Assembly: GCF_013181195.1 (NCBI RefSeq)
Contig: NZ_SMZP01000001.1
Span: 434,001-498,000 of the forward strand
Direction: 5' to 3'
Source: Caulobacter sp. RHG1
GTDB lineage: Bacteria > Pseudomonadota > Alphaproteobacteria > Caulobacterales > Caulobacteraceae
Length of the DNA stretch: 64,000 nucleotides
The position numbers and the translations under genes are program-made. Below are positions 19,952-28,483 of this stretch, in pieces (position 1 is the first letter of the stretch; every line of letters starts with the position of its first letter). The notes beneath the pieces were generated by a model that was not told the origin of the DNA, ran no database searches, and saw only the letters and a list, made by a program, of their open reading frames with translations.

Positions 19952-20332
19952 TCAGGCGGCCAGACGCCGCCAGACCTGACGATCGGCTTCCAGGTTGGTC
20001 AAAGAGCCCGCCTTCTGGCGTTGCAGTAGCGCGCCCATGACATCGAAGTTCAGCTGCGCATAACGCACCTGAACGTCTTCGACGCGACAGCCACGGCCCG
20101 GCGCGATGAACAGGGCCGCGTTGACGTCCGGCGCCTTGGCGATGATCAGGGCGGCCAGGCGGTGCGCTCGATCGAGATCCTTGTGGTGCAGAAGCGGCTC
20201 CTGAGCGAACAGCTCCTTGCCCAGCTCTCCCACATAGTTCAGCGACAGCTTCGCGAAACGGTCGGCCGACATCGGCGGCGCCATATCGGCCGCGTCAAAG
20301 TTCAGGACGACATCGTTCAGCAGAAAAAGCAT
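19952..20332 (-). CDS. Hypothetical protein, 126 residues
   Basis: A soluble protein starting MLFLLNDVVLNFDAADMAPP with a helical middle (FAKLSLNYVGELGKELFAQE, then AHRLAALIIAKAPDVNAALFI). It has no recognised catalytic motif. GGAAGG lies 4 bases before the ATG at 20332. I do not recognise the family. Confidence 0.65.
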   Translation of the reverse strand: MLFLLNDVVLNFDAADMAPPMSADRFAKLSLNYVGELGKELFAQEPLLHHKDLDRAHRLAALIIAKAPDVNAALFIAPGRGCRVEDVQVRYAQLNFDVMGALLQRQKAGSLTNLEADRQVWRRLAA

Positions 20333-20496
20333 GGCACCTTCCGGATGCGGTTTCGCAGGTGATCGGACGCCAGAGAAGTACCCGAAACGGGGTTTAGTTC
20401 AGGTTTAGCAGCACGGTTAACGTCGGACCGAACCGGCCTTCTCCACAGCTTGAAAGGCCTGTTGGGGACACTCCGCAAGCGTCGCCGGGGATCGGA

Positions 20497-20850
20497 CTAC
20501 AGTCCGTCCGCTGTTTTGGTCTCAGCCTCGACGGCTTCCGTCAGGAAATGGCGCCCCTCGCGGTCCTCGATCTCGACCACCCAGACGTCCGGGTCGATGC
20601 GGGCGGCGCGCTCGGCATAGGCGTCCAGGTCGGGCTCGAAATCGGATCGCACCGGTTGCATCCAGAACCGCTCGCCGTCGCCGCGGGTCGCTTCGCTATA
20701 CAGCCGCGACACGCCGGCCCGACGATCCACCACCTTGACCAGCACAACCCCGGCCCGCGCATCGCCCTTGCGCGCAACCGTCGCGAAGGCGCCGCCCAGC
20801 TCGGCGCGTCGGATCAACGCGCCCACCCAGATATCCGTCGAAAGCTGCAT
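20497..20850 (-). CDS. DUF1491 family protein
   Basis: This 117-residue protein matches the DUF1491 pattern: MQLSTDIWVGALIRRAELGG at the N-terminus, a strand-rich middle (GVVLVKVVDR, RFWMQPV), and the segment DPDVWVVEIEDREGRHFL near the end. The family is widespread in alphaproteobacteria and of unknown function. I chose the ATG at 20850 because DUF1491 proteins start at this point. It is divergent from the secreted protein at 20927. Confidence 0.8.
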   Translation of the reverse strand: MQLSTDIWVGALIRRAELGGAFATVARKGDARAGVVLVKVVDRRAGVSRLYSEATRGDGERFWMQPVRSDFEPDLDAYAERAARIDPDVWVVEIEDREGRHFLTEAVEAETKTADGL

Positions 20851-20926
20851 GCGATAACCGAACCGAAACCCCACGAGGCGTACAGATCGCCCCTCAAGTC
20901 TCGAAGCATACGAGAATTTTCCGCTG

Positions 20927-21808
20927 ATGACGCACCAGAAAGGTCGCGGGGCGCGATGGATCGGGGTGTCGATCGGGCTGGTCGCCATGGCCGTCCCCAC
21001 CGCGCTACTTGCCGCCAACGCCGCCGACCAGCTCTACGAACGCACGCTGATGACGGCGGCAGACGGCCGCTGCCGGCTGTTCTCGTCCGACCTGGCCGCA
21101 GCCCTGGACGCCTCCCGAGCCCAGGCGCGCGGCGCGACGCTGCGCGCCGGCGCCAGCCAGGACCAGGTCATCGCCCTGGAGCAGCGCGCGCGGAGCAAGG
21201 CGGCGAACGTGGCCTGCAACGCCAAGGACCTGACCACCGCCGCCGCGCGTGTCCGGACAGGCTTCGAGGGCTATTCCAAGCTGCTGGTCATGGTCTATCC
21301 GGGCGACGTCGCGTCCTGGCGCGCCGACCGGCCGGTCTCGGCGCTGATCCCTGTCTGGCGCCTGTCGCAACCCGCCAACTTCGGCGGCGACCGCATGATC
21401 TTCGGCCTGGCCGGCAGCTCCAAGGCGCTGATGGCGGTCTCGACCTTCCCGAACGGCCAGCGCCCCTATGCGGCGCGGATCATCGTTCGCGACACTCGGC
21501 GCACCTCAGGTCCCTACATCGCCAATGGCGCGGGCCGAAACCTGGCCGCCAAGGTGCCGCCGCGCAACGCCAGCTTGGTGTTCAACGCCGAAGGCCGGGA
21601 CGAGGCGCCGCCCTCGCTGCTGCCGAAGGACGCCAAGACCGGCCTGGCCTTCCGCTTTCCCACGGCGGCGGCGGACGCCATCGCGCAGCTGGATCCGCGC
21701 GAGGCGGTGACCGTGGAATTCACCCTGCCGGGCAGCGGCCTCGAGCAGACTCGCAAGGCCTATATCGAGGTCGGGGATTTCGCCGCCGGACGGGCGTTCC
21801 TGCGCTAG
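20927..21808 (+). CDS. Secreted hypothetical protein, 293 residues
   Basis: An N-terminal signal peptide (about residues 10-31, WIGVSIGLVAMAVPTALLAANA) precedes a helical domain (about 35-110) and a mixed domain with conserved-looking aromatic segments (KLLVMVYPGDVASW, VWRLSQPANFGGDRMIFGLAG). Two cysteines (CRLFSS and ACNAKD) could form a disulphide. It is probably periplasmic. I do not recognise the family, and its stop is 6 bp from the convergent divJ stop. Confidence 0.7.
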   Translation: MTHQKGRGARWIGVSIGLVAMAVPTALLAANAADQLYERTLMTAADGRCRLFSSDLAAALDASRAQARGATLRAGASQDQVIALEQRARSKAANVACNAKDLTTAAARVRTGFEGYSKLLVMVYPGDVASWRADRPVSALIPVWRLSQPANFGGDRMIFGLAGSSKALMAVSTFPNGQRPYAARIIVRDTRRTSGPYIANGAGRNLAAKVPPRNASLVFNAEGRDEAPPSLLPKDAKTGLAFRFPTAAADAIAQLDPREAVTVEFTLPGSGLEQTRKAYIEVGDFAAGRAFLR

Positions 21809-21814
21809 ACCGGA

Positions 21815-23566
21815 CTAGCGCGGAGCGAAGGCGATCACGTTGTCGCCCAGATTGGATGGCGCATCGGCGACCTCCTGCTCGGCGAAAATCTCTTCGGGCA
21901 CAGCGTCGCCAGCCAGCTCCGGAGCCGCGGCCGGACGCACCGGCTGCAGCAGCACGGGCATACGCACCGAGACGGTGGTGCCCGCGCCCAGGCGGCTTTC
22001 GATGATCATCTCGCCGCCGTGCAGCTTGGCGAAGGCGCGGACAAGCGACAGGCCCAGACCCGTGCCGCGCGCTCGCTGCTCGACGCCGCCGGCCTGCTCG
22101 TAGGGGCGGCCCAGGCGTTCCAGGTCCTCGGGACTGATGCCGACGCCGGTGTCGGCGACGACGATCTCCAGCACGCCGTCATAGCCATGCACGGTGACGG
22201 TCACCTGGCCGCCGCGCGGGGTGAACTTCAGGGCGTTGGAGACGAGGTTCAGGACGATCTGCTTCAGGGCGCGGCGGTCGGCGTCGACCTCCAGCTCGCC
22301 CGGGGGCAGCACGCCGCGCAGCTGGACGCTGGCCGTGTCGGCCTGGACGCGCAGCAGGCGCATGGCCGCCTGCACGGCCTCGCGGGCGTCGAAGATGCCG
22401 CGCTGCAGCTCGAAGCGCTCGGCCTCGATCTTCGACATGTCCAGCACGTCGTTGATCAGGTCCAGAAGGTGGCCGCCACTTTCGTGGATCAGCTCGGCAT
22501 ACTCGCCGTAGCGGTCGCTCAGCGGGCCGAACATCCGGCCGCGCATGATGTCCGAGAAGCCCATGATGGCGTTCAGCGGCGTGCGCAGCTCGTGGCTCAT
22601 ATTGGCCAGGAAGCGGGCGCGACCTGCAGCCAGGGCCTCTGCGTCGGCGCGGGCCTGGTCCAGGCTGGTTTCGCGATTGCGTTCGACCGTGACGTCGCGC
22701 AGCAGACCGACCAGCTGATTGGGGCCGACCCGTTGCAGATCCAGGGCGACGATGCGCTCGATACCCAGCGCGGGATTGAAGGCCAGGCTGGCCGCGCCGT
22801 CGCGATGGGCCGCAGCGATGGCCGCGGTCACCCGCTGGCGGTCGTTCGGCGCCGCCGCGCCGGCAAGGCCGCGATTGACCAGGTCGGTCGTCGTGATCCC
22901 GGCCGGCGGCGCGCCGCGCACGGCGGTGACCGTGCCATGGCCGCGAATGGAGATGGCCAGGTGCGGCAGGCCGTCCAGCAAGGTCTCCAGGCCGATGATC
23001 TCGGCGGCGTAGCGATCGTCGCGCGCACCCTGGCGGCGACGGCCGATCAGCAGGCCCGCGGCCAGACCAAGGCCCGTGGTCACGAGCGCGAGAAAGCCCA
23101 GGACAAAGGCCAGCGCCCCCGCAGGGGTCGGCGGGGCCAGGCCCGAAAGCTGGCTGAGGGCGGCCACGCAGCCGCCGATCAGAGCCAGGGCCGCGCCCTC
23201 GGCCAAACGCTTGGGCTGATCCAGGATCGAGGCTGCCGCGACCGGGGCCAGACACCAGGCGGCCATGGCGCCCGAGACGCCGCCGGTCAGCACCGCCGCC
23301 AGCGCGCCGCCCACAGCCCACAGCACCAGCAGCACCGACTGGGTGCGCTCGTCCTCTCCGGGCAGCAGCAGGGAGACCAGGGCCGGAACCGCGCCCGCGC
23401 CCAGCGCCGCCCAGATCGGCCAGCCGCCGGGGTTCTGGGCGAACAGAGCCGCCGCCGCCGCCAGACAGATCGCCGCCAGCCAGCCCAGGCGCCACGCGTG
23501 CGCAGGATCAAACCCCGCCGCGCGAGCGGGGCGTCTGATCGGGTCTGGAAGCGTCTCGAATTCCAA
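21815..23566 (-). CDS. divJ: Membrane histidine kinase, DivJ type
   Basis: This 583-residue kinase has about six N-terminal membrane helices (residues 27-175), a PAS-like linker (about 190-300), a HisKA domain with MSHELRTPLNAIMGFSDIMRG (phosphoacceptor His325) and an ATPase domain (LNLVSNALKFTPRGGQV, DTGVGISPEDLERL, GTGLGLSLVRAFAKLHGG). The architecture, size and HisKA sequence match DivJ, the kinase that phosphorylates DivK and PleD at the stalked pole in Caulobacter. The linkage to cckA, flhB and recA on the same stretch also fits. The specific name is an inference from architecture and context. Confidence 0.85.
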   Translation of the reverse strand: MEFETLPDPIRRPARAAGFDPAHAWRLGWLAAICLAAAAALFAQNPGGWPIWAALGAGAVPALVSLLLPGEDERTQSVLLVLWAVGGALAAVLTGGVSGAMAAWCLAPVAAASILDQPKRLAEGAALALIGGCVAALSQLSGLAPPTPAGALAFVLGFLALVTTGLGLAAGLLIGRRRQGARDDRYAAEIIGLETLLDGLPHLAISIRGHGTVTAVRGAPPAGITTTDLVNRGLAGAAAPNDRQRVTAAIAAAHRDGAASLAFNPALGIERIVALDLQRVGPNQLVGLLRDVTVERNRETSLDQARADAEALAAGRARFLANMSHELRTPLNAIMGFSDIMRGRMFGPLSDRYGEYAELIHESGGHLLDLINDVLDMSKIEAERFELQRGIFDAREAVQAAMRLLRVQADTASVQLRGVLPPGELEVDADRRALKQIVLNLVSNALKFTPRGGQVTVTVHGYDGVLEIVVADTGVGISPEDLERLGRPYEQAGGVEQRARGTGLGLSLVRAFAKLHGGEMIIESRLGAGTTVSVRMPVLLQPVRPAAAPELAGDAVPEEIFAEQEVADAPSNLGDNVIAFAPR

Positions 23567-23762
23567 AGGCCAATGACTTCAGGCGCGGCAGGACCGCCGC
23601 TGTCTTCAAACCTTAACGCCTGGCGCCGGGTCCGGCCAAGCGCGCACAATCGTTAAGCGATCTTTCCATGTCGGGTTGTTGTGGACGGAAACGGATTCGT
23701 AAGCGCCGTCAGGCATGATCACGACCTTAGAGTCGTACGGACAGAACGTCCGGGAGTTCACC

Positions 23763-24560
23763 ATGCCAGAAGCGGCGTCCCAAAAAGACCCGTCCATCGT
23801 CACGCCTTTCGCAGCCCCAGCGCCGGCCGATCGCCGCGCGGCCGCGCAGGAACGTCGACGCCTGGCTCTGGACGACCGCAAGCGCTCGTTCCTGCGCATG
23901 GTCAGCCACGAGCTGCGCACGCCGCTGAACGCCGTGATCGGCTTCTCCGAGATCCTGTCCCAGGAACTGTACGGCCCCCTGGGCAACGAGCAGTACCGGG
24001 AATACGCCACGATCGTGCACGACAGCGGCCTCAAGCTGCTGAAGCTGGTCAATCAGATCGTCGAGATCGCCCGCCTGGAAGGCCACGTCACCGACATCGA
24101 GATGACGCCCGAGCCGCTGGACGAGGCGCTGGAAGACGTGCTCGACACCCTGCGCGGCGAGATCGCCCGTCGCGAGGTCGTCGTCCATGTCCTGGGCCAG
24201 GGCGACTTGCCGCTGGTCGTCGCCGACAGCCGCGGCCTGCGCACCATGCTGTCGAACCTGATCCAGAACGCCGTCGCCCACTCGCCGGCCGGCGGCGTGG
24301 TCCATGTCGCCGCCAGCCGCATCGGCGACGAGGTCGAGATCTCGATCCGCGACCAGGGCCCCGGCGTCGAGAGCGCCGAACTGCCCCGTCTGCTGCAGCC
24401 GTTCGAGCAGGCCGGCTCGGCCCTGACCCGCACCAGCGAAGGCGTCGGCCTGGGCCTGCCGATCGTCGACCTGCTGTCGCGCGCCATGGGCGGACGGCTG
24501 AAGCTGTCGTCCAGCCTGGGCGCCGGCTTCCTGGCCCGACTGATCCTGCCCGCCGGGTAG
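23763..24560 (+). CDS. Soluble histidine kinase of the DivJ/PleC HisKA group
   Basis: This 265-residue protein has no membrane segment or clear sensor domain. It consists of a short N-terminus, a HisKA domain with MVSHELRTPLNAVIGFSEIL, and an HATPase domain (MLSNLIQNAVAHSPAGG, RDQGPGVESAELPRLLQPF, GVGLGLPIVDLLSR). The HisKA segment is very close to that of the divergent DivJ-type kinase, so it may act on DivK or PleD; Caulobacter CckN is a possible identity that I cannot confirm. GGGAG 6 bases upstream supports the ATG at 23763; an upstream ATG at 23715 would add a segment containing a rare TTA codon. Confidence 0.85.
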   Translation: MPEAASQKDPSIVTPFAAPAPADRRAAAQERRRLALDDRKRSFLRMVSHELRTPLNAVIGFSEILSQELYGPLGNEQYREYATIVHDSGLKLLKLVNQIVEIARLEGHVTDIEMTPEPLDEALEDVLDTLRGEIARREVVVHVLGQGDLPLVVADSRGLRTMLSNLIQNAVAHSPAGGVVHVAASRIGDEVEISIRDQGPGVESAELPRLLQPFEQAGSALTRTSEGVGLGLPIVDLLSRAMGGRLKLSSSLGAGFLARLILPAG

Positions 24561-24572
24561 TCCTTGATGGTC

Positions 24573-24619
24573 GAGCCTGTTTTATCCGTTTCTGATGGAC
24601 ATCAGAAACGGACAGGCTC
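24573..24619 (+). terminator. Long hairpin between kinase gene and sufE
   Basis: The stem TCCGTTTCTGAT (24585-24596) pairs perfectly with ATCAGAAACGGA (24601-24612) around a GGAC loop. An outer stem GAGCCTG/CAGGCTC (24573-24579 and 24613-24619) extends it with a 5-base bulge. No U-tract follows, so it may be a Rho-type or processing hairpin rather than a classical intrinsic terminator. It ends 42 bp before the sufE ATG and could also shield sufE from read-through. Confidence 0.6.
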
Positions 24620-24660
24620 TTGGCTTGCCTTGTGGGGTCGCTCCCCCTAATTGGCGCCCC

Positions 24661-25086
24661 ATGACCAGCCCGATCGACACCGCCCTCACCGACCTCGCCG
24701 ACGAGTTCGAGCTCCTGGGCGACTGGGAAGAGCGCTATCGCTACGTGATCGAGCTGGGCAAGGATCTTGCGCCCCTGACCGACGCCGAGCGCTCGGAAGA
24801 CAACAAGGTGCGCGGCTGCGCCAGCCAGGTGTGGCTGGTCACCGAACCGCAGGAAGACGGCACGCTGAAGTTCCGCGGCGACAGCGACGCCCACATCGTC
24901 AGCGGCCTGGTGGCCATCATGCTGCGGCTCTATTCGGGCAACACGCCGGCCGACATCGCCGCCTTCGACGCCAAGGCCGCGCTGGACAAGCTCGGTTTGT
25001 CCGAAGCCCTGTCTTCGCAGCGCTCCAACGGCCTGAAATCGATGGTCGCCCGCATCCAGCACGACGCCAATGTCCGCCTCGCCTGA
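24661..25086 (+). CDS. sufE: Cysteine desulphurase accessory protein SufE
   Basis: SufE accepts persulphide sulphur from SufS for iron-sulphur cluster assembly. The 141-residue protein shows the family pattern EFELLGDWEERYRYVIELGK, the active-site cysteine in KVRGCASQVWL, and GDSDAHIVSGLVAIMLRLYSG. The ATG at 24661 gives normal family length. Its 3' end overlaps the trhO start by 17 bp. Confidence 0.95.
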   Translation: MTSPIDTALTDLADEFELLGDWEERYRYVIELGKDLAPLTDAERSEDNKVRGCASQVWLVTEPQEDGTLKFRGDSDAHIVSGLVAIMLRLYSGNTPADIAAFDAKAALDKLGLSEALSSQRSNGLKSMVARIQHDANVRLA

Positions 25087-26020
25087 TATCCGCGTCGCCG
25101 CGCTTTACCGCTTTACGCGGTTCGACGACCCGGCGGCCATTCAGGGCCCGCTGGCGGCCCTATGCTGCGGCCTCGGCGTCAAGGGCACCCTGCTGCTGGC
25201 TCCCGAAGGCATCAACGGCACCATCGCCGGCGAAGACGCCGCCATCGAGACGGTGCTGGACCACATCCGCGCCCTCCCCGGCTGCGCCGATCTGAAGCCC
25301 AAGACCGCCTGGGCCGAACGGATGCCGTTCTACCGGATGAAGGTCCGGCTCAAGAAAGAGATCGTCACCCTGGGCGAGCCGGACCTGGACCCGACCGACG
25401 CCGGGACCTATGTCGCGCCCGCCGACTGGAACGCCTTGATCAGCGATCCCGACGTCTTCGTCATCGACACCCGCAACGACTACGAAGTCGCCGTCGGCCA
25501 GTTCGAAGGCGCCGTCGATCCCAAGACCGCCAGTTTCTCGGACTTCCCGACCTGGTTCCGCGACTGGCGCCAGGGCGTGGAGGCCGAACGCGGCCCGGAC
25601 GCCGCCCCGCTGAAAGTCGCCATGTACTGCACCGGCGGCATCCGCTGCGAGAAGTCGACCGCCTTCCTCAAGGCCGAGGGCGTCGCCGACGTCTTCCACC
25701 TGCAGGGCGGCATTCTCGACTATCTGGAGCAGGTCCCAGAGCCCGAAAGCCTGTGGCGTGGCGAATGCTTCGTGTTCGACGAGCGGGTCGCGGTCGGTCA
25801 TGGTCTGACCCAGGGGACCCACGCTTCGTGCCGCGGCTGTCGCATGCCGGTCAGTCCGCAGGATCGCGCCTCGCCGCTGTATATCGAGGGCGTCTCCTGC
25901 CCCGCCTGCCACGACCAGCGCAGTGACGACCAGAAGGCCCGCGCCGCCGAACGCCATCGCCAGGCCCTGCATTGCGAAGTCCTCGGCATCGATCATGTCG
26001 GCGCGAAGATTACGGGCTGA
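25070..26020 (+). CDS. trhO: tRNA uridine(34) hydroxylase TrhO (YceA-type rhodanese)
   Basis: TrhO hydroxylates uridine at the wobble position of tRNA using oxygen. The 316-residue protein has an N-terminal UPF0176 domain (GTLLLAPEGINGTIAGE, MPFYRMKVRLKKEIVTLG), a rhodanese domain with the active Cys in MYCTGGIRCEKSTAFL, and a C-terminal Cys-rich tail (SCRGCRMPVSPQD, GVSCPACHD). It overlaps sufE by 17 bp, implying translational coupling. Confidence 0.95.
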   Translation: MSASPDIRVAALYRFTRFDDPAAIQGPLAALCCGLGVKGTLLLAPEGINGTIAGEDAAIETVLDHIRALPGCADLKPKTAWAERMPFYRMKVRLKKEIVTLGEPDLDPTDAGTYVAPADWNALISDPDVFVIDTRNDYEVAVGQFEGAVDPKTASFSDFPTWFRDWRQGVEAERGPDAAPLKVAMYCTGGIRCEKSTAFLKAEGVADVFHLQGGILDYLEQVPEPESLWRGECFVFDERVAVGHGLTQGTHASCRGCRMPVSPQDRASPLYIEGVSCPACHDQRSDDQKARAAERHRQALHCEVLGIDHVGAKITG

Positions 26021-26076
26021 ACCCTAAGCGCCCGCCCTGCGTTGACCCGGCTCACCTTCCAAAGTGGAGTCGCCCC

Positions 26077-26526
26077 ATGCATACGAACGAAGACCACATC
26101 AAGCTCGTCAACGGCCTGGTCGAGACCACCATCGATAGCGCCGACGGCTATGAAGAGGCCGCCAAGGACGCCGACAGCGCCCGCTACAAGGACCTCTTCA
26201 CCCGCCGCGCCCAAGAGCGCCGCTCGATCGCCTCGGAACTGCAGGACGAGGTTCGCCGTCTGGGCGGCGAGGCCAAGGACGACGGCACCATCCTGGCCGC
26301 CGCCCACCGCGCCTTCGTCAACCTCAAGGACTCACTGACCAAGGGCGATGAAGCCGTGGTCAACGAGGTTGAGTCCGGCGAGGACTACATCAAGGGCAAG
26401 TACGAGAAGGCCCTGCAGGACACCGACGTCGAGCCCCAGACCCGCGCCGTGATCGAAAAGGCCTGGGCCTCGGTCAAGACCGGCCACGATCAGATGCGTG
26501 ACATCAAGCTGGCGCTGAAACACTAG
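26077..26526 (+). CDS. PA2169-family four-helix-bundle protein (DUF2383)
   Basis: This 149-residue protein has a ferritin-like helical pattern with an N-terminal LVNGLVETTIDSADGYEEAA, then YKDLFTRRAQERRSIASELQ, and later helices with GEDYIKGKYEKALQD. This is the layout of the PA2169/DUF2383 family, which is often stress-related and of unknown function. GGAG lies about 8-10 bases before the ATG. A terminator hairpin follows it. Confidence 0.85.
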   Translation: MHTNEDHIKLVNGLVETTIDSADGYEEAAKDADSARYKDLFTRRAQERRSIASELQDEVRRLGGEAKDDGTILAAAHRAFVNLKDSLTKGDEAVVNEVESGEDYIKGKYEKALQDTDVEPQTRAVIEKAWASVKTGHDQMRDIKLALKH

Positions 26527-26547
26527 TTTCGGCTCTAGAGACTTCCG

Positions 26548-26577
26548 AAGGGCGGGGTCGAAAGGTCCCGCCCTTTC
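26548..26577 (+). terminator. Rho-independent-type terminator after DUF2383 gene
   Basis: AAGGGCGGG (26548-26556) pairs with CCCGCCCTT (26567-26575) around a 10-base loop, followed by a short T-rich tail. It lies 22 bp after the DUF2383 stop and is the clearest intrinsic terminator in the window. Confidence 0.8.
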
Positions 26578-26613
26578 TGCTGCCCGTTTGCTTCTGAGCG
26601 TCGCCCACCGCAT

Positions 26614-26916
26614 ATGAGAGCGATGGAAGACGCCCCGCCGATCGTGCTCGACGAGCGCCAGGTGACCCTGATCGCCAAGGCCCTGGCCGAGCCGCGCCGC
26701 CGCCAGATCCTCAAGGAGATCGGCGCGGCCAGCGAGCCCACGGCCTGCGGCGCGGTCGCCGCCCATATGCCGGTCAGCGCCGCCACCTTCTCGCACCACA
26801 TGAAGGAGCTCGAGACGGCCGGGCTGATCCGCATCTGCCGCCAGGGCAAGTTCGCCTTCCTGGTGTTGCAGCGCGATGTCCTGAACGCCTATCTGGCCCA
26901 GCTCGCCGAGATCTGA
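26614..26916 (+). CDS. ArsR-family winged-helix regulator
   Basis: This 100-residue protein has the ArsR helix-turn-helix: [39 protein letters not shown] (recognition helix) and [19 protein letters not shown] (wing). The only cysteines are in TACGAV and RICRQ, and I see no ArsR/SmtB metal-site motif, so the ligand is unknown. The nearest same-strand gene is the DedA-PAP2 fusion, 143 bp downstream. Confidence 0.88.
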   Translation: MRAMEDAPPIVLDERQVTLIAKALAEPRRRQILKEIGAASEPTACGAVAAHMPVSAATFSHHMKELETAGLIRICRQGKFAFLVLQRDVLNAYLAQLAEI

Positions 26917-27059
26917 GCCCCCTGAACCTTGGGGTTTTGTATAGCCGCCGACATCGCGCGCGAAGGTCGCGGGCGGCATCGTCGCGCGCGCATCAAGCCG
27001 CCGACGCGGCGTCGTGATCGCCACCCAAGATCATCGATCGCCAAGGCGCCGCCCTCACC

Positions 27060-28442
27060 GTGAACGCATATCTCGACCTCGCCGGGGACGTCATTCGCCG
27101 ACATATCGCCTGGGCCCCGGCCTTCGCCTTTGCGGTCGCCTTTCTGGAAAGCCTGCCCTTCATCGGGCTGTTCGTGCCCGGAACCTCGCTGCTTCTGGGC
27201 CTGGGCGCGGCGACGGCGATGAGCGGCGGCTCCCTGGCGCAGATCCTCGCCGCCGCCGCGGTCGGCGCGGTCCTGGGGACATGGATCTCCTATGAAGTCG
27301 GCCGGCAATATGCCGGCCGGCTGGATCAGGCTCGCGTCTTCCAGTCCCGCCCAAAGATGCTGGCCGCCGGCGAAGCCCTGTTCCACCGCCATGGCGCAGC
27401 CAGCGTGGCGATCGGCCGCTTTCTGCCCGTCATGCGCCCTATGGTCCCGATGATCGCCGGAGGCTTTGGCCTGGAGCCGCGCCGCTTCCATCGCGTCAAC
27501 ATCCTGTCGGTGCTGCTGTGGGCGCCGGCCTTCATCCTGCCGGGCGCGCTGGCGGGCCTCACCGCCGAGGCCGTCGGGGGCGGCTCGGCGTTCATCCTTC
27601 TGGCGCTCACAGCGGCGCTGATCGGCGGCGCCGTGCTGCTGCGCCGCGTGAAGTTGGCGCCGGAGAAGGCGGCCGGCCAATGGCGGCTGGCCGGTCTGAC
27701 CGCCGCCGGCCTGCTGGTCATCTTCGTCCTCGCCTTGGGCGTCATCGTCGTCAGTCGACCGTGGGTGAGCCAAGCCGATATCGTCGCGGCGCGTTGGGTC
27801 TTCAGCCTGCGGACACCGTCTCTCGACGGCCTCATGGTCGCGGCCTCGGCGCTGGGCGACGGCAGCCAGCGCACAGCCGCCACGGTGCTCGTCGCGTCAT
27901 ATCTGCTGTGGAGCCAACGCTGGCGATGGGCCGTCGCTCTGGTCAGCGTCATGGCCGGCGCCGCCCTGGCCACGGCCGCCATCAAGGCCGCGTTTCACGT
28001 CGCGCGCCCCTCGGTTCTCTATTCCGGCGTCGACGCCTTCAGCTTCCCCAGCGGCCACGCGAGCTCGGCGGCGGCGCTCTACCTGACCCTCGCCTGGATG
28101 GCCGGACGCGGCCTTCCGCGCCCCTGGCGTCCGCTAGTCTGGACGGGCGCCGCCGCGATCGTACTGCTGACGGCGATCTCGCGCGTCTATATCGGCGCGC
28201 ACTGGCCCTCGGACGTCGTCGCCGGAATGGCGCTGGGCGGCGCGCTCGCCAGTCTGGCGATGGCCTACGGCGCGACGGCCGCGCAGCCGCCCTCCCCGCG
28301 CGTAGGTCCAGCGTTCGACGGGCTGGTCTTCGTCGCCGCGCTCCTGCTGGTCGCTGGCGTGCAAGGCCCGACCGTCATCACCAAGGCGCAGGCGCTGTAT
28401 CGCCCCTATCTGGACGCCGGGCCGGCGTCGCTGCGGGAATAA
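27060..28442 (+). CDS. DedA-PAP2 fusion membrane protein
   Basis: This 460-residue protein joins a DedA/SNARE-associated domain (about 1-165, with ESLPFIGLFVPGTSLLLGLG and the conserved GRFLPVMRPMVPMIAG) to a C-terminal PAP2 phosphatase domain (about 240-420) whose motifs are intact: KAAFHVARP, PSGHASS and SRVYIGAHWPSD. It is likely an inner-membrane lipid phosphatase coupled to lipid transport, as in LssY-type proteins. The GTG start at 27060 lacks a strong ribosome-binding site. It sits upstream of the first ECF sigma cassette but is separated from it by 41 bp. Confidence 0.85.
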   Translation: MNAYLDLAGDVIRRHIAWAPAFAFAVAFLESLPFIGLFVPGTSLLLGLGAATAMSGGSLAQILAAAAVGAVLGTWISYEVGRQYAGRLDQARVFQSRPKMLAAGEALFHRHGAASVAIGRFLPVMRPMVPMIAGGFGLEPRRFHRVNILSVLLWAPAFILPGALAGLTAEAVGGGSAFILLALTAALIGGAVLLRRVKLAPEKAAGQWRLAGLTAAGLLVIFVLALGVIVVSRPWVSQADIVAARWVFSLRTPSLDGLMVAASALGDGSQRTAATVLVASYLLWSQRWRWAVALVSVMAGAALATAAIKAAFHVARPSVLYSGVDAFSFPSGHASSAAALYLTLAWMAGRGLPRPWRPLVWTGAAAIVLLTAISRVYIGAHWPSDVVAGMALGGALASLAMAYGATAAQPPSPRVGPAFDGLVFVAALLLVAGVQGPTVITKAQALYRPYLDAGPASLRE

Positions 28443-28483
28443 GCTGCGGGGCTTGGCCTCCTGTACGGGGCCGGGCTAAATCA

